The translations under genes and the position numbers were made by a program. Source: Alphaproteobacteria bacterium (GTDB taxonomy: Bacteria > Pseudomonadota > Alphaproteobacteria > UBA9219). From it: a stretch of DNA of 64,000 bases. The DNA lies in NCBI GenBank assembly GCA_028866275.1, contig JAGWIK010000001.1, positions 1-64,000 of the forward strand, in the 5' to 3' direction. Below the pieces are notes generated by a model. The model was not told where the DNA came from and ran no database searches. It was given only the letters and a program-made list of their open reading frames with translations. Shown here piece after piece: positions 20,732-29,474 of the stretch; position 1 is the first letter of the stretch, and every line of letters begins with the position of its first letter.

Positions 20732-21448
20732 CTATTCGATAATCGTAAACTTGCCCTTGCCCTGCATCACATCGGCGAACATGCCGTGGGTGAAGATGGA
20801 AAAGACCAGAATGGGAATATGGCTCTGCCGCGCCAATGAAATGGCCGATGTGTCCATGACTTGCAAGTCTTGCGACAAAACGTCGAGATAGCTGAGTTTA
20901 TCATAGCGCGTGGCGTTCTTGTCCTTGGCCGGATCGGCGCTGTACACGCCATCAACCTTGGTGGCTTTCAACAAGGCGTCGCACTGCATTTCCGACGCGC
21001 GCAGGGCCGCCGCGCTGTCGGTGGTAAAAAACGGGTTGCCGGTGCCGGCGGCGAACAATACCACGCGGCCTTTTTCCATATGCCGTTGCGCCTTGCGGCG
21101 GATATAGGGTTCGCATACCGACGCCATCGGGATGGCCGACAACACGCGGGTGTCGACCCCGGCCTTTTCCAACGCGTTCTGCATCGCCAGCGCGTTGATG
21201 ACGGTGGCCAGCATGCCCATGTAATCGGCCGCGGCGCGATCCATGCCTTGCGCCGCGCCCGACACGCCGCGAAAGATGTTGCCGCCGCCGATGACGCCGC
21301 AAACCTCGACGCCCATATCGACGACCGATTTGATTTCACCCGCCACGCGGTTGACGATTTCGGGATCAAGCCCGTAATCGCGCCCGCCCATCAGGGCCTC
21401 GCCCGACAGTTTCAACAGAACGCGTTTGTATTTGGTCTTGGCGGCCAT
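20732..21448 (-). CDS. pyrH: Uridylate kinase
   Basis: Amino-acid-kinase-fold enzyme phosphorylating UMP to UDP, the bacterial hexameric type regulated by GTP and UTP. Seen: [27 protein letters not shown], the UMP-binding [41 protein letters not shown], and the ATP-side [23 protein letters not shown] use the second ATG ([11 protein letters not shown]), which matches the family N-terminus; the first adds nine residues (MPPLAQEAA), and neither has a strong ribosome binding site. It is separated from tsf by two plus-strand receiver-like genes, whereas tsf and pyrH are normally contiguous. Confidence 0.95.
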   Translation of the reverse strand: MAAKTKYKRVLLKLSGEALMGGRDYGLDPEIVNRVAGEIKSVVDMGVEVCGVIGGGNIFRGVSGAAQGMDRAAADYMGMLATVINALAMQNALEKAGVDTRVLSAIPMASVCEPYIRRKAQRHMEKGRVVLFAAGTGNPFFTTDSAAALRASEMQCDALLKATKVDGVYSADPAKDKNATRYDKLSYLDVLSQDLQVMDTSAISLARQSHIPILVFSIFTHGMFADVMQGKGKFTIIE

Positions 21449-21615
21449 GGCGGCTTCTTGGGCTAAAGGGGGCATGATTTGTCCATAAAAACAGTCTGTC
21501 GCTGCTATGATTAGCCCATATAGACTTGCCTTTCAATGCGTTAGAAAAAGCTTGATTATAAAGGGGGTAAAGACGTTACCATAGCCCCCTGTTTGTATAA
21601 AAAGAGGGGATAAAA

Positions 21616-22068
21616 TTGAGTTACATTCTTTATATGGAAGATGACGGGCTGCTTGCCCTTGTGCGGCTGGATCAATGGGAAGAAGACGACCACAGCAGTG
21701 ACGAAATCAGGCATGCTGCCAATCTCCCCTCGGCTTTGGCGATAATTGAAGAACATGGCCCGCCAAGCCTGATTATTTCGGATTTCGAATTTCCCGGAAA
21801 AACACCGCGTTCGGGCGGGATAGATCTTTTGGCCCATGTGACCAGACATTATCCCGACATACCGTTCTTTTTCCAGTCCAGCCACGATGTGTTGCCTATT
21901 CTTTCGGCGGTGCAGGCCCAAGGCCTGCACCTGCGCGCGGATCATGTTTATCAAAAAAGCGTGCCGCTATCGCAAATCGTGTTGTATGCGAATTATCTGG
22001 CCGCGCTGCAGCAGGGCAGAGATGTCCCGGTGCCGGACCGACGGCCGCGCGGGCTACGCCTTGCCTGA
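21616..22068 (+). CDS. Single-domain response-regulator receiver protein
   Basis: 150-residue CheY-like protein with no output domain. Beta-1 is YILYMEDD, with acidic residues E8-D10; the probable phosphoacceptor is D56 in LIISDFEFP; beta-4 is IPFFFQSS; and the conserved lysine is K114 in VYQKSVPLS. The start is a TTG supported by AGAGGGG about 8 nt upstream. The next ATG would cut off part of beta-1. It lies opposite to its flanking operon, between pyrH and tsf, and is followed by a related gene. A loop insertion (GKTPRSGG) after the aspartate is unusual. The partner kinase is unknown. Confidence 0.68.
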   Translation: MSYILYMEDDGLLALVRLDQWEEDDHSSDEIRHAANLPSALAIIEEHGPPSLIISDFEFPGKTPRSGGIDLLAHVTRHYPDIPFFFQSSHDVLPILSAVQAQGLHLRADHVYQKSVPLSQIVLYANYLAALQQGRDVPVPDRRPRGLRLA

Positions 22069-22086
22069 GACGGCGGCACGAGAGAT

Positions 22087-22119
22087 AAAGGGGGCCGCAA
22101 AGTCCCCCCCCCTTTTTTT
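22087..22119 (+). terminator. Rho-independent terminator after the first receiver gene
   Basis: AAAGGGGG - CCGCAAAGT - CCCCCCCCC followed by TTTTTTT forms a strong G:C stem and T-tract just downstream of the first receiver gene. It separates that gene from the second receiver gene, which therefore probably has its own promoter. Confidence 0.75.
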
Positions 22120-22205
22120 GTCCCCGGGTGTTTAATTTTCCCGCGCGTCATTTTTTGAACAAAAAGACGTGGCATAAAACCGGCCATGGGTGCGGAGGAC
22201 GCCGC

Positions 22206-22778
22206 ATGCCAGAGGCCGCTTTTCTGACGGATGGATCGGACGCGATGATGGAAGCAATCCCCGCCATTGAAACAAGACGGAGGTTGACGCGGCCTCGTAA
22301 AAGCGCGCGCGGCCCCACGGTTCTTGTGTTCCAGAGCAATGCCGATTTCGTCAGCGAAAAAATAGATGAATTTTATGATGACCCGGCGACGATGAATGAA
22401 AACGTCATTTATACGACGTCTCTGGACGCCGCGTTTGAGACGCTGTCGACAGAAAAGAACGTCGTTCTGGTTATCTCCGAATTCGGGCCGCCTTTGGGTC
22501 CCGAAAATGACGTTCTCTCCAGTCCGGGCACGGAATTGCTGCAAAAAATCAGAAAAAGCGGGCTGGAAACGGAATTTGCCTTTCTGTCCCTGCGGCCGCC
22601 CGAAATCATCCACGCCCACGTCTCCGGGCTGGGGGTTGCCATGGCCAAAGACCGCATTTTCGGCCCGAAATCGTCGTTACAGGATATTATCCGCCACACA
22701 TTGCCTCGGAATGTCGCCATCGGCGTCGGTTTGACCCCGCAAGCGCTCTGGCCTGTAGCCGCGGGGCCAAGCGGGTAA
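22206..22778 (+). CDS. Degenerate receiver-like protein with Glu at the phosphosite
   Basis: 190-residue protein whose last ~155 residues align with the preceding receiver gene product. PTVLVFQSNADF corresponds to beta-1, VVLVISEFGPP to the phosphosite strand with E92 in place of Asp, GTELLQKIRKSGLETEFAFLS to alpha-3/beta-4, and IFGPKSSLQDI to the conserved lysine (K155). The acidic pocket of beta-1 is mostly lost. An Asp-to-Glu change often mimics phosphorylation, so constitutive activity is possible. The N-terminal 35 residues are extra and basic. The start at 22206 has GGAGGA 7 nt upstream; the track's GTG at 22128 is not supported. A paralogue pair from duplication is the simplest explanation. 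Confidence 0.55.
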   Translation: MPEAAFLTDGSDAMMEAIPAIETRRRLTRPRKSARGPTVLVFQSNADFVSEKIDEFYDDPATMNENVIYTTSLDAAFETLSTEKNVVLVISEFGPPLGPENDVLSSPGTELLQKIRKSGLETEFAFLSLRPPEIIHAHVSGLGVAMAKDRIFGPKSSLQDIIRHTLPRNVAIGVGLTPQALWPVAAGPSG

Positions 22779-22783
22779 AACAA

Positions 22784-22805
22784 AAGGGGGCCATCCGGCC
22801 CCCTT
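22784..22805 (-). terminator. Terminator of the rpsB-tsf operon
   Basis: A perfect 9-bp stem AAGGGGGCC-ATCC-GGCCCCCTT lies 24 nt past the tsf stop. On the minus strand it is followed by TTTTGTTTTAC, the expected U-rich tail. Being symmetric it may also stop the plus-strand receiver gene, although the plus-side tail (CGTCTCCTGTTTT) is weaker. Confidence 0.75.
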
Positions 22806-22828
22806 CGTCTCCTGTTTTATAAATTTTC

Positions 22829-23749
22829 TTACGACGCCATCTTGGCGACTTCGGCGGCGAAATCGTCCGCCGCTTTTTCGATGCCTTCGCCGAGCTGGTA
22901 ACGGACAAAACCGGTCAGCTTGACGGGCGCGCCGAAATCCTTGGCTGCCTTTTCGATCACTTGCGCGATGCGGCTTTCGCCGTCGACGACATAGACCTGT
23001 TCCAGCAACACGACTTCTTCGTAATATTTACGCAAACGGCCTTCGACCATTTTGGCGATGATCTCCTCGGGCTTGCCCGACGCGCGCGCCTGATCGGCCA
23101 GCACGTTGCGTTCGCGGTCCAAGGCCTTGGTGTCGACATCGGCGACGGTAAGCGCTTCGGGGCGCGCGGCGGCGACATGCATCGCGATCTGCTTGCCCAG
23201 TTCCTGCAATTTGGCGGCGTCAGCCGTCGATTCCAGCGCGACCAGAACGCCGATCTTGCCGATATTCGGCGCCAGCGCGTTATGGACATAGGAGGCGACG
23301 ATGCCCTGCGACACCGACAGGCACGCGCTGCGGCGCAGCGTCATGTTTTCGCCGATGGTGGCGACCAGATTGGTCAGGACTTCCTGAACCGTGCCGCCGG
23401 CCGGATGCTTGGCCGCGGCCAGGGCTTCGATCGAACCATCGCTTTCCAGCGCGGATTTGGCGGCCTGCAACGCAAAGGATTGGAACTGTTCGTTGCGGGC
23501 GACGAAATCGGTTTCGGCGTTGACTTCGACAATCGCGGCCTTGGTGCCTTGCGACGCGACGGCGACCAGACCTTCGGCGGCCACGCGGCCCGCTTTCTTG
23601 GCGGCGGCCGACAGGCCTTTTTTACGCAGCCAATCCACCGCGGCTTCCATATCGCCATTGGCTTCGTTCAGGGCTTTCTTGCAATCCATCATGCCGGCGC
23701 CGGTTTTGTCGCGCAGGTCTTTGACCATAGTGGCTGTGATTTCGGCCAT
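22829..23749 (-). CDS. tsf: Translation elongation factor Ts
   Basis: Guanine-nucleotide exchange factor that recycles EF-Tu-GDP. The 306-residue protein contains the UBA-like N-terminal domain with [37 protein letters not shown], the core region [11 protein letters not shown], and the C-terminal dimerisation segment. Length is normal for the alphaproteobacterial form. It follows rpsB by 76 nt and ends the operon at a strong terminator. Confidence 0.98.
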   Translation of the reverse strand: MAEITATMVKDLRDKTGAGMMDCKKALNEANGDMEAAVDWLRKKGLSAAAKKAGRVAAEGLVAVASQGTKAAIVEVNAETDFVARNEQFQSFALQAAKSALESDGSIEALAAAKHPAGGTVQEVLTNLVATIGENMTLRRSACLSVSQGIVASYVHNALAPNIGKIGVLVALESTADAAKLQELGKQIAMHVAAARPEALTVADVDTKALDRERNVLADQARASGKPEEIIAKMVEGRLRKYYEEVVLLEQVYVVDGESRIAQVIEKAAKDFGAPVKLTGFVRYQLGEGIEKAADDFAAEVAKMAS

Positions 23750-23825
23750 GTTCGTATCTCCAAATTCCAGATGTTGGGTAAAGGTACCGGCTGCCGGAAA
23801 CCCGACAGCCGGTAACGCCTAAGCA

Positions 23826-24611
23826 TTAGCCGTTGACGGCGGCTTTCGGTTCGTCGGCGACAATGGTGGTTTCGCTGGCCGGAACGGTTGCCGAAGCACC
23901 GACATCCTTGCCGCTCGACGCCATTTCGGCTTCGATGCCGTCAAGGACGGCCTGCGCTACCAGGTCGCAATACAGGTCGATGGCGCGCGACGCGTCGTCA
24001 TTGCCCGGAACCGGGAAGCTGATATTGTCCGGGTTCGAATTGCTGTCGACAATGGCGACGACGGGAATGCCCAGCTTGGCCGCTTCGGCGATGGCAATGT
24101 CTTCCTTGATGGTGTCGATGACAAAGATCATGTCCGGCAAACCGCCCATATCCTTGATGCCGCCCAAAGCCTTTTCCAGCTTGTCGCTGTCGCGCTGCAT
24201 CTGCAGCGATTCCTTCTTGGTCAGCTGCTTGCCCTGGGTTTCCAGCCGTTCCTGCATGTCGCGCAAACGCTTGATCGACTGCGAAATGGTTTTCCAGTTG
24301 GTCAGCATGCCGCCCAACCAGCGGTGATTGACGTAATACTGGCCGCAACGCTTGGCCGCTTCGGCGACCTTTTCCTGCGCCTGACGCTTGGTGCCGACGA
24401 ACAGGATGCGTCCGCCGCCCGCGGCGGTGTCGCGCATGGCCTGCAGCGCGCGCTGCATCATCGGCACGGTCTGTTCCAGATCGATGATATGCACATTGTT
24501 GCGCACACCGAACAGGAAGGCTTGCATTTTGGGGTTCCAGCGGCGCGTGTTATGGCCGAAATGAACGCCGGCTTCAAAAAGCTGGCGCAAAGCAACGATA
24601 GGCATCGTCAT
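23826..24611 (-). CDS. rpsB: 30S ribosomal protein S2
   Basis: Small-subunit ribosomal protein S2, needed for S1 binding and 30S assembly. The family start [22 protein letters not shown] and the signatures [39 protein letters not shown] and [25 protein letters not shown] are all present. Of the two nearby ATGs (24611, 24605) the first has AAAGGAAA at proper spacing. The C-terminal ~30 residues ([16 protein letters not shown]...) are a variable tail. It is the first gene of rpsB-tsf. Confidence 0.98.
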   Translation of the reverse strand: MTMPIVALRQLFEAGVHFGHNTRRWNPKMQAFLFGVRNNVHIIDLEQTVPMMQRALQAMRDTAAGGGRILFVGTKRQAQEKVAEAAKRCGQYYVNHRWLGGMLTNWKTISQSIKRLRDMQERLETQGKQLTKKESLQMQRDSDKLEKALGGIKDMGGLPDMIFVIDTIKEDIAIAEAAKLGIPVVAIVDSNSNPDNISFPVPGNDDASRAIDLYCDLVAQAVLDGIEAEMASSGKDVGASATVPASETTIVADEPKAAVNG

Positions 24612-24730
24612 GGGTATTTCCTTTTCCGGTTAAGCCACCATGTGTTGTTGTAGAAGGGATTTCCCTGCCACCGGACGGCGCATCGCAGGATTTACTGCGC
24701 GTGCCAAACACATGTGCGTTTTGTTTCGCC

Positions 24731-24784
24731 CCGGAAACATTCCGGAACGGCGTTATTCTTAATCTTTTGCGGTGAAAAAGGCAA
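24731..24784 (-). promoter_or_regulatory. Possible rpsB promoter and leader hairpin
   Basis: On the minus strand TTGCCT (24779-24784) and TAAGAA (24756-24761) are 17 nt apart, a weak sigma-70-like match. A short perfect hairpin CCGGAA-TGT-TTCCGG (24731-24745) follows in the roughly 140-nt leader before rpsB. Long rpsB leaders are often autoregulated by S2 in other proteobacteria. The boxes are only partly conserved, so this is tentative. Confidence 0.3.
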
Positions 24785-24823
24785 ATTTTTTGACGTTATC
24801 TATTAACGCATTGAATTTGATTG

Positions 24824-26161
24824 TTATTTCCCGATACAGAAATCCCGGAAAATGATGTCGAGCAGATCCTCGACATCGACGCGGCCCGTAATGCGCCCCA
24901 GTGCGCGCATGGCCAACCGCACATCTTCGGCCCGCAAATCGGGCTGGGCGGTAGCCAGCGCGCGGTCGAGGCTGGCGACGCAATCTTCCAGCGCGGCGCG
25001 GTGGCGGGCGCGGGTCAGAACCGGCGTATCCGCGGCATGAAACCGCGTGTCGATTTCCCGCGCCAGCCTGTCCAGCAAATCGGCAATACCCGCGCCGGTC
25101 AGGGCGGAAACGGCCATTACCCGTTCCGCGTACGCAGGTTCTGTGTGCGCAGGGGCGATATCAATTTTATTTGCCACCACAATCGTGTCGGCATCCACCA
25201 ATGGGCGCAGCGTGTCGTCGATGCCGGGCGCGGCGGCGTCAAGGACAAGCAATTTCAAATCCGCCTGCACGGCGCGGGCGTGGGAACGGCGAATGCCTTC
25301 GGCTTCGATGCTATCCGCGCTGTCGCGCAAACCCGCAGTGTCGGCCAGCGTGACGGGATAGTCGCCGATGTCCAGATGCACTTCGATAACATCGCGCGTC
25401 GTGCCCGCGACCGGCGAGACAATGGCGGCGTCGCGCTGCGCCAGCGCGTTGAGCAGGGACGATTTGCCCGCATTGGGCGCGCCTAAAATCGCAATATAGA
25501 ATCCGTCGCGCAACCGTTCGCCGCGCCGGTTGTCGTTCAAATGGGCGGCGATGGCGGCGCGCAGATCGCGCAGATCGGCGCTTTGCTGGTCGATTAAATC
25601 GTCGGGCAATTCTTCGTCGGCGAAATCAATCGCCGCTTCCATATAGGCAAGGCCGCGCGACAGCCGCGCGCGCCAGTCTTCGTACAATCGGCCCAGCGCG
25701 CCGTCCATCTGGCGCAATGCCTGCTTGCGCTGCGCTTCGGTATCGGCATGGACAAGATCGGCGACGGCCTCGGCCTCGGTCAGATCCATCTTGCCGTTTT
25801 CAAAAGCGCGGCGCGTGAATTCGCCCGGCTCGGCCAGACGGAAACCCGGCAATTGCGATAAGGCGCTGGTCACCGCCGCAATCACGGCGCGGCCGCCATG
25901 CGTCTGGAATTCGACGACATCCTCGCCGGTAAAACTGTGCGGCGCCTGAAAATACAGAACCAGCGCTTTGTCGATATCGGCGCGGTTTTGCGGATCGCGC
26001 AGGGTGCGCATCGCGGCGGCACGCGGCGCGGGCAGGGCGGGTGGCGCGCACAATGTTGTTATTGCTTGCGCGGCATCCGGCCCCGACACGCGAAACACCG
26101 CGACGCCGGCGCGCCCCGGCGCGGAAGCCAGCGCGAAAATGGTTTGATTACGGCTGCTCAT
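24824..26161 (-). CDS. mnmE: tRNA modification GTPase MnmE
   Basis: K+-activated GTPase that with MnmG makes the 5-carboxymethylaminomethyl/taurinomethyl-type modification at wobble U34. The 445-residue protein has the N-terminal folate-binding domain (TIFALASAPGRAGVAVFRVSG, GEFTRRAFENGKMDLTEAEAVADLVHA), the inserted G domain with GAPNAGKSSLLN, DTAGLRD and NKID, and the C-terminal CIGK with its essential cysteine. Its start overlaps the end of the ferredoxin gene by 14 nt. The usual neighbours mnmG/rsmG/parAB are not here. Confidence 0.97.
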   Translation of the reverse strand: MSSRNQTIFALASAPGRAGVAVFRVSGPDAAQAITTLCAPPALPAPRAAAMRTLRDPQNRADIDKALVLYFQAPHSFTGEDVVEFQTHGGRAVIAAVTSALSQLPGFRLAEPGEFTRRAFENGKMDLTEAEAVADLVHADTEAQRKQALRQMDGALGRLYEDWRARLSRGLAYMEAAIDFADEELPDDLIDQQSADLRDLRAAIAAHLNDNRRGERLRDGFYIAILGAPNAGKSSLLNALAQRDAAIVSPVAGTTRDVIEVHLDIGDYPVTLADTAGLRDSADSIEAEGIRRSHARAVQADLKLLVLDAAAPGIDDTLRPLVDADTIVVANKIDIAPAHTEPAYAERVMAVSALTGAGIADLLDRLAREIDTRFHAADTPVLTRARHRAALEDCVASLDRALATAQPDLRAEDVRLAMRALGRITGRVDVEDLLDIIFRDFCIGK

Positions 26162-26477
26162 AAGGCGGCAATTGCAGATGACCGACGCGCCGGCCCTGCT
26201 GGATATGCGTGGTCAGGATCTCGTCGATATCGCTTTCGGTTTTCGGGCGATACCACACGCCTTCGGGATAAATCACGATGACCGGCCCCAATTCGCAGCG
26301 GCCCAGACAGCCCGCGCCATTGATGCGGGTGGTATCCAGCCCCATTTCCTTGGCTTTTTTCTTCATATAGTTGCGCAGATGTTCGCCGCCCTTGGACGCG
26401 CAGCACCCGTCCTTGTGCCCGTCGGGGCGACGGTTGGTGCAGCAAAAAACATGGGATTGATAATAGGGTTTAGACAT
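26148..26477 (-). CDS. Thioredoxin-like [2Fe-2S] ferredoxin
   Basis: Small redox protein of the thioredoxin-fold (2Fe-2S) ferredoxin family. The cluster ligands appear as HVFCCTNRRPDGHKDGCCASKG in the first half and GAGCLGRCELGPVIVIYPEGVWY in the second, that is, the C-x8-12-C and C-x3-C arrangement of these proteins. ATG 26477 (MSKPYYQSHVF) is chosen; the track adds nine residues antisense to known sequence. It overlaps the flanking oxidoreductase gene (8 nt) and mnmE (14 nt), forming a tight three-gene unit. The electron partner is unknown, though the upstream FAD oxidase is a candidate. Confidence 0.85.
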   Translation of the reverse strand: MSKPYYQSHVFCCTNRRPDGHKDGCCASKGGEHLRNYMKKKAKEMGLDTTRINGAGCLGRCELGPVIVIYPEGVWYRPKTESDIDEILTTHIQQGRRVGHLQLPPYEQP

Positions 26478-27582
26478 TGTGCCGTTCCAGCAAGTCGAAA
26501 ACATAATCGCCCAACGCCAGTGACGCGGTCAGGCCGGGGGATTCGATACCATAAAGGCTGATAAAATGGGCAATTTTATGTGTGCGCATATCCTGTATGA
26601 CAAAATCGCTGTCATGGGGGCTGGTGCGCGCCAATTTGGGGCGAATGCCGCTGTAATCCGGCGACAACGCGCCGTCGGGCAGGCCAGGCCAGTATTGGCG
26701 CACTGTTTGTTCGAACGCCGCGCCGCGCGCCGGATCGACATCATAATCGATATGGTCAACCCATTCGACATCGGGGCCGAACCGCACGCGCCCCGCCATG
26801 TCGCAAAACGCATGCAGCCCCGACGATCCCGGCACGGGCAGCGGATAAATCAGCATCGAAAAAGGCTGTTTGCCCGACAGGCTGAAATAATTGCCCTTGG
26901 CCAGAACCTGTCCCGGCACGGTGGCCGGATCAAGGCCGCGCAGGTTGCGCGCGAAATGTTGCGCGCCCAGCCCTGCGGCGTTGATCAGGGTTTTGCACAT
27001 GATCTGCGACGGCGCGTCGCCGGCGATATCCAGAATAAATCCGTCGGGCGTAATCGCGCCGCCCTGCACAGGGGCGCGCAACGCGATCATCGCCCCTGCC
27101 TGTTCGGCATCGCCTTCCAGGGCAAGAATATACGGGTGCACGTCGATAATGCCGCTGACCGGCACGTGCAGCGCGGCGGCGCAGGATAGTTCCGGTTCCA
27201 TCGCGCGGGCTTCGGCGGGCGTCAGCAGCCGCATGCCGGCGACGCCGTTTTGCGCGGCGTTGGCTTTCAGGGCTCGCAGCGCGTCGATCTCATGCTCCGA
27301 CGTCGCCACGACCAGCTTGCCGCATTGTCTGTGCGGAATGCCCCGCGCCGCCGCATAGCTGTATAACTGGTCGCGTCCGGCGACGCACAGGCGAGCCTTT
27401 AAACTGCCCGGCTTATAATAAAGACCGGCGTGAATGACGCCGCTGTTGCGCGAACTGGTGGCGGAACCCGGCATGGATTCGGATTCCAGAACCAGAACCT
27501 CGCGCCCGCCCTGCGCCAACCTGCGCGCAATGGCCAAACCCACGACGCCCGCGCCGATAACGATTGTGTCGATAACATCCAT
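26470..27582 (-). CDS. FAD-dependent L-2-hydroxyglutarate oxidase-like enzyme
   Basis: FAD-dependent oxidoreductase of the DAO superfamily, most like LhgO/L2HGDH, which oxidises L-2-hydroxyglutarate to 2-oxoglutarate. The 370 residues have the dinucleotide motif DTIVIGAGVVGLAIARRLA at the N-terminus, SSRNSGVIHAGLYYKPGSLKARLCVAG characteristic of this group, and C-terminal SLYGIESPGLTASLALGDYV lining the flavin. It has no signal peptide and no membrane anchor. The ferredoxin gene overlaps its end, so electron transfer between the two is plausible but unproven. A general 'NAD(P)/FAD-dependent oxidoreductase' label is the safe alternative. Confidence 0.8.
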   Translation of the reverse strand: MDVIDTIVIGAGVVGLAIARRLAQGGREVLVLESESMPGSATSSRNSGVIHAGLYYKPGSLKARLCVAGRDQLYSYAAARGIPHRQCGKLVVATSEHEIDALRALKANAAQNGVAGMRLLTPAEARAMEPELSCAAALHVPVSGIIDVHPYILALEGDAEQAGAMIALRAPVQGGAITPDGFILDIAGDAPSQIMCKTLINAAGLGAQHFARNLRGLDPATVPGQVLAKGNYFSLSGKQPFSMLIYPLPVPGSSGLHAFCDMAGRVRFGPDVEWVDHIDYDVDPARGAAFEQTVRQYWPGLPDGALSPDYSGIRPKLARTSPHDSDFVIQDMRTHKIAHFISLYGIESPGLTASLALGDYVFDLLERHNV

Positions 27583-27682
27583 GATGACGATACCGCCCTA
27601 AACGGCCTCGTTCGTCAAGGCTGGTCAAAGCGGATCGAATAGGCCAGAATAACGCCCGATCCACCCAAGACAGGGACGCAAG

Positions 27683-28267
27683 ATGACATCGACCGACTCC
27701 GCTTCCTATACAGCCGTTGCCAAAATCCTGCATTGGCTCATCGCCGCCACGATTATTTTTATGATCATATTGGGTTATTGTTTTGATTATATCCCGCGCG
27801 GCGAAACGCGTTTTTATTTTATCCAGCTTCACAAATCGATCGGCATTTCCATCTTGTTGCTCAGCTTTGTGCGGCTGGCGTGGCGGTTGACGCATCATGC
27901 GCCGCCGTTGCCGGCGTCGATGCCGGTGTGGGAACAACGCGCCGCGCATATCGGGCATGTGTTTTTATATGTCATGATGATCGGCGTTCCCCTGTCTGGC
28001 TGGGCGATGGTGTCGGCCAGCCCGATGCATATCCCCACCATTTTGTTCGGGCTTATGCCGTGGCCCGCGATGCCGGGGGCGGGACAGCTAAATAACTTCA
28101 TCAATCTTGATGATTTGCACGCCGTGGCGGCCTATACGCTCGGCGCGCTGGCGGTGGGGCATGCGGCGGCCGCGCTGAAACATCATTTTGTATCGCGCGA
28201 TGATGTGTTGCTGCGCATGATGCCTGCGTGTTTTGCCTCTTGTTTGTCGCGTGCCCGCCAAAAATGA
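27683..28267 (+). CDS. Cytochrome b561 family protein
   Basis: Integral membrane dihaem b-type cytochrome of the bacterial CybB family, which oxidises ubiquinol or can transfer electrons to superoxide. The 194-residue protein has four hydrophobic helices with histidines at haem-ligand positions: AKILHWLIAATI (helix 1), FIQLHKSIGISILL (helix 2), and DDLHAVAAYTLGALAVGHAAAALKHHFV (helix 4). The extended C-terminus (PACFASCLSRARQK) is not typical. A YceI gene follows after 13 nt, a common pairing, so the two are probably one operon. Confidence 0.88.
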   Translation: MTSTDSASYTAVAKILHWLIAATIIFMIILGYCFDYIPRGETRFYFIQLHKSIGISILLLSFVRLAWRLTHHAPPLPASMPVWEQRAAHIGHVFLYVMMIGVPLSGWAMVSASPMHIPTILFGLMPWPAMPGAGQLNNFINLDDLHAVAAYTLGALAVGHAAAALKHHFVSRDDVLLRMMPACFASCLSRARQK

Positions 28268-28280
28268 AAGGATGCTTTCC

Positions 28281-28901
28281 ATGAAAAAACCCCTTCTGGC
28301 CACGGCCGCGTTTCTGGCGCTCGCTGTGCCAGCCTATGCCGCATCAAAGCCCGCGCCTGCCCCCGTTTCTGCCGCCACCGCGCCCGCCGCGGCGGATTAC
28401 GCCCGTGAATGGCAGATCGACCCGCTGCACAGCACGCTGACTTTTACAGGCACGCAAAGCGGCCAGAGTTTTTCCGGCGGATTCCAGAAATTTACCGCAC
28501 ATGTTTTGTTGAATCCCGATCATCCCGAAACCGGTAAAATAACCGTGGATGTCGATCCTGCCAGCGCCTATGCCGGCAGCGACGACCGCGACTCCATGCT
28601 GCCCGGCAAGGACTGGTTCGATGTCGCCCATTTTCCTCAGGCGCAATTCGTGTCGACCGCCATCCATCAGGTCGGCCCCGGCCAATATCAGGCCGACGCG
28701 ACCCTGACGATTAAGGGAATTTCCCGTAACGTCACGCTGCCTTTCACGCTTAAGAAAGAAGGCGACCATTGGCGCGCGCAGGGCCATGTCGTACTGTCGC
28801 GCGACGCCTTCGGCATCGGTCTTGGCATGTTCGCCAATGAAAACTATGTCAAAAACGCTGTCGATGTGGCGGTGGATTTATCGGCGAAACCTGCGCCATA
28901 A
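28281..28901 (+). CDS. YceI-family periplasmic lipid-binding protein
   Basis: Periplasmic beta-barrel protein of the YceI family; structural members bind polyisoprenoids, including quinone-like lipids, in a lipocalin-type cavity. A signal peptide MKKPLLATAAFLALAVPAYA is followed by a Pro/Ala linker, then WQIDPLHSTLTFTGTQSGQSFSGGFQKFTAHVLL, DWFDVAHFPQAQFVS, ATLTIKGISRNVTLPFTL and DAFGIGLGMFANENYVKNAVDVAVDLSA, all typical. The ORF track starts 16 codons upstream inside the cytochrome gene; ATG 28281 has GAAAGGA at correct spacing. A terminator follows. Confidence 0.92.
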   Translation: MKKPLLATAAFLALAVPAYAASKPAPAPVSAATAPAAADYAREWQIDPLHSTLTFTGTQSGQSFSGGFQKFTAHVLLNPDHPETGKITVDVDPASAYAGSDDRDSMLPGKDWFDVAHFPQAQFVSTAIHQVGPGQYQADATLTIKGISRNVTLPFTLKKEGDHWRAQGHVVLSRDAFGIGLGMFANENYVKNAVDVAVDLSAKPAP

Positions 28902-28934
28902 ATACCAATCCAGAAGATAACGATCCAGAAACAA

Positions 28935-28962
28935 AAACCCCGCAGCTTGCGCTGCGGGGTTT
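28935..28962. terminator. Bidirectional terminator between yceI and pal
   Basis: AAACCCCGCAGC-TTGC-GCTGCGGGGTTT is a perfect 12-bp stem. It is flanked by an A-run on the left and TTTCGTTT on the right, so it can terminate both the cytochrome-yceI transcript and the convergent pal transcript. Confidence 0.88.
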
Positions 28963-28988
28963 CGTTTAGCCTTGGCTAACCGTATCGC

Positions 28989-29474
28989 TTATTGGGCGAC
29001 GACGGTCACAGCGCGGCGGTTTTGCGCCCAGGCGGCTTCGTTGTCGCCAACGACAGCCGGACGTTCTTTGCCGTAGCTGATGGTGCTGATGCGCGACGCG
29101 GGGATACCGGCGGCAACCAGATAGTTCTTGGCCGCGGTGGCGCGACGTTCGCCCAGCGCCAAGTTGTATTCACGCGTGCCGCGTTCGTCGGTGTGGCCTT
29201 CGATCGTGACCTTGATGGCCGGGTACTTCTTGAGCCAGGCAGCCTGACGATCAAGCGTCGCCTGGGCTTCGGTGCTCAGATCCGACTTGTTGAACGCGAA
29301 GAATACGCGGTCGCCGACATTGACGACCAGATCTTCCTGCGTGCCGGGACGGGCCGCGCCCATCTTGCCGCCGGCGCCGCCGTTCGCGCCGCCTTCACCT
29401 TCATCCGAGCCAAGCGTGTCGCAAGCGGACACGAGGACCAGAGCCGCCATCAGGCACATAAGTTTCTTTACCAT
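28989..29474 (-). CDS. pal: Peptidoglycan-associated lipoprotein Pal
   Basis: Outer-membrane lipoprotein of the Tol-Pal system that holds the outer membrane to peptidoglycan and acts at division. The 161-residue protein has a lipoprotein signal with lipobox LVSAC (C18), a Gly-rich linker, and an OmpA-like domain with the peptidoglycan-binding TIEGHTDERGTREYNLALGERRATAAKNYL. The start at 29474 (MVKKLMCLM) has GGGGGA upstream; the longer track ORF is not a protein. tolB, normally immediately upstream, is not in the window. Confidence 0.96.
   Translation of the reverse strand: MVKKLMCLMAALVLVSACDTLGSDEGEGGANGGAGGKMGAARPGTQEDLVVNVGDRVFFAFNKSDLSTEAQATLDRQAAWLKKYPAIKVTIEGHTDERGTREYNLALGERRATAAKNYLVAAGIPASRISTISYGKERPAVVGDNEAAWAQNRRAVTVVAQ

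Noticed and set aside
22128-22205. GTG start for the second receiver gene as in the ORF track
   Set aside because: It lies right after the terminator and has no ribosome binding site, while GGAGGA precedes ATG 22206.
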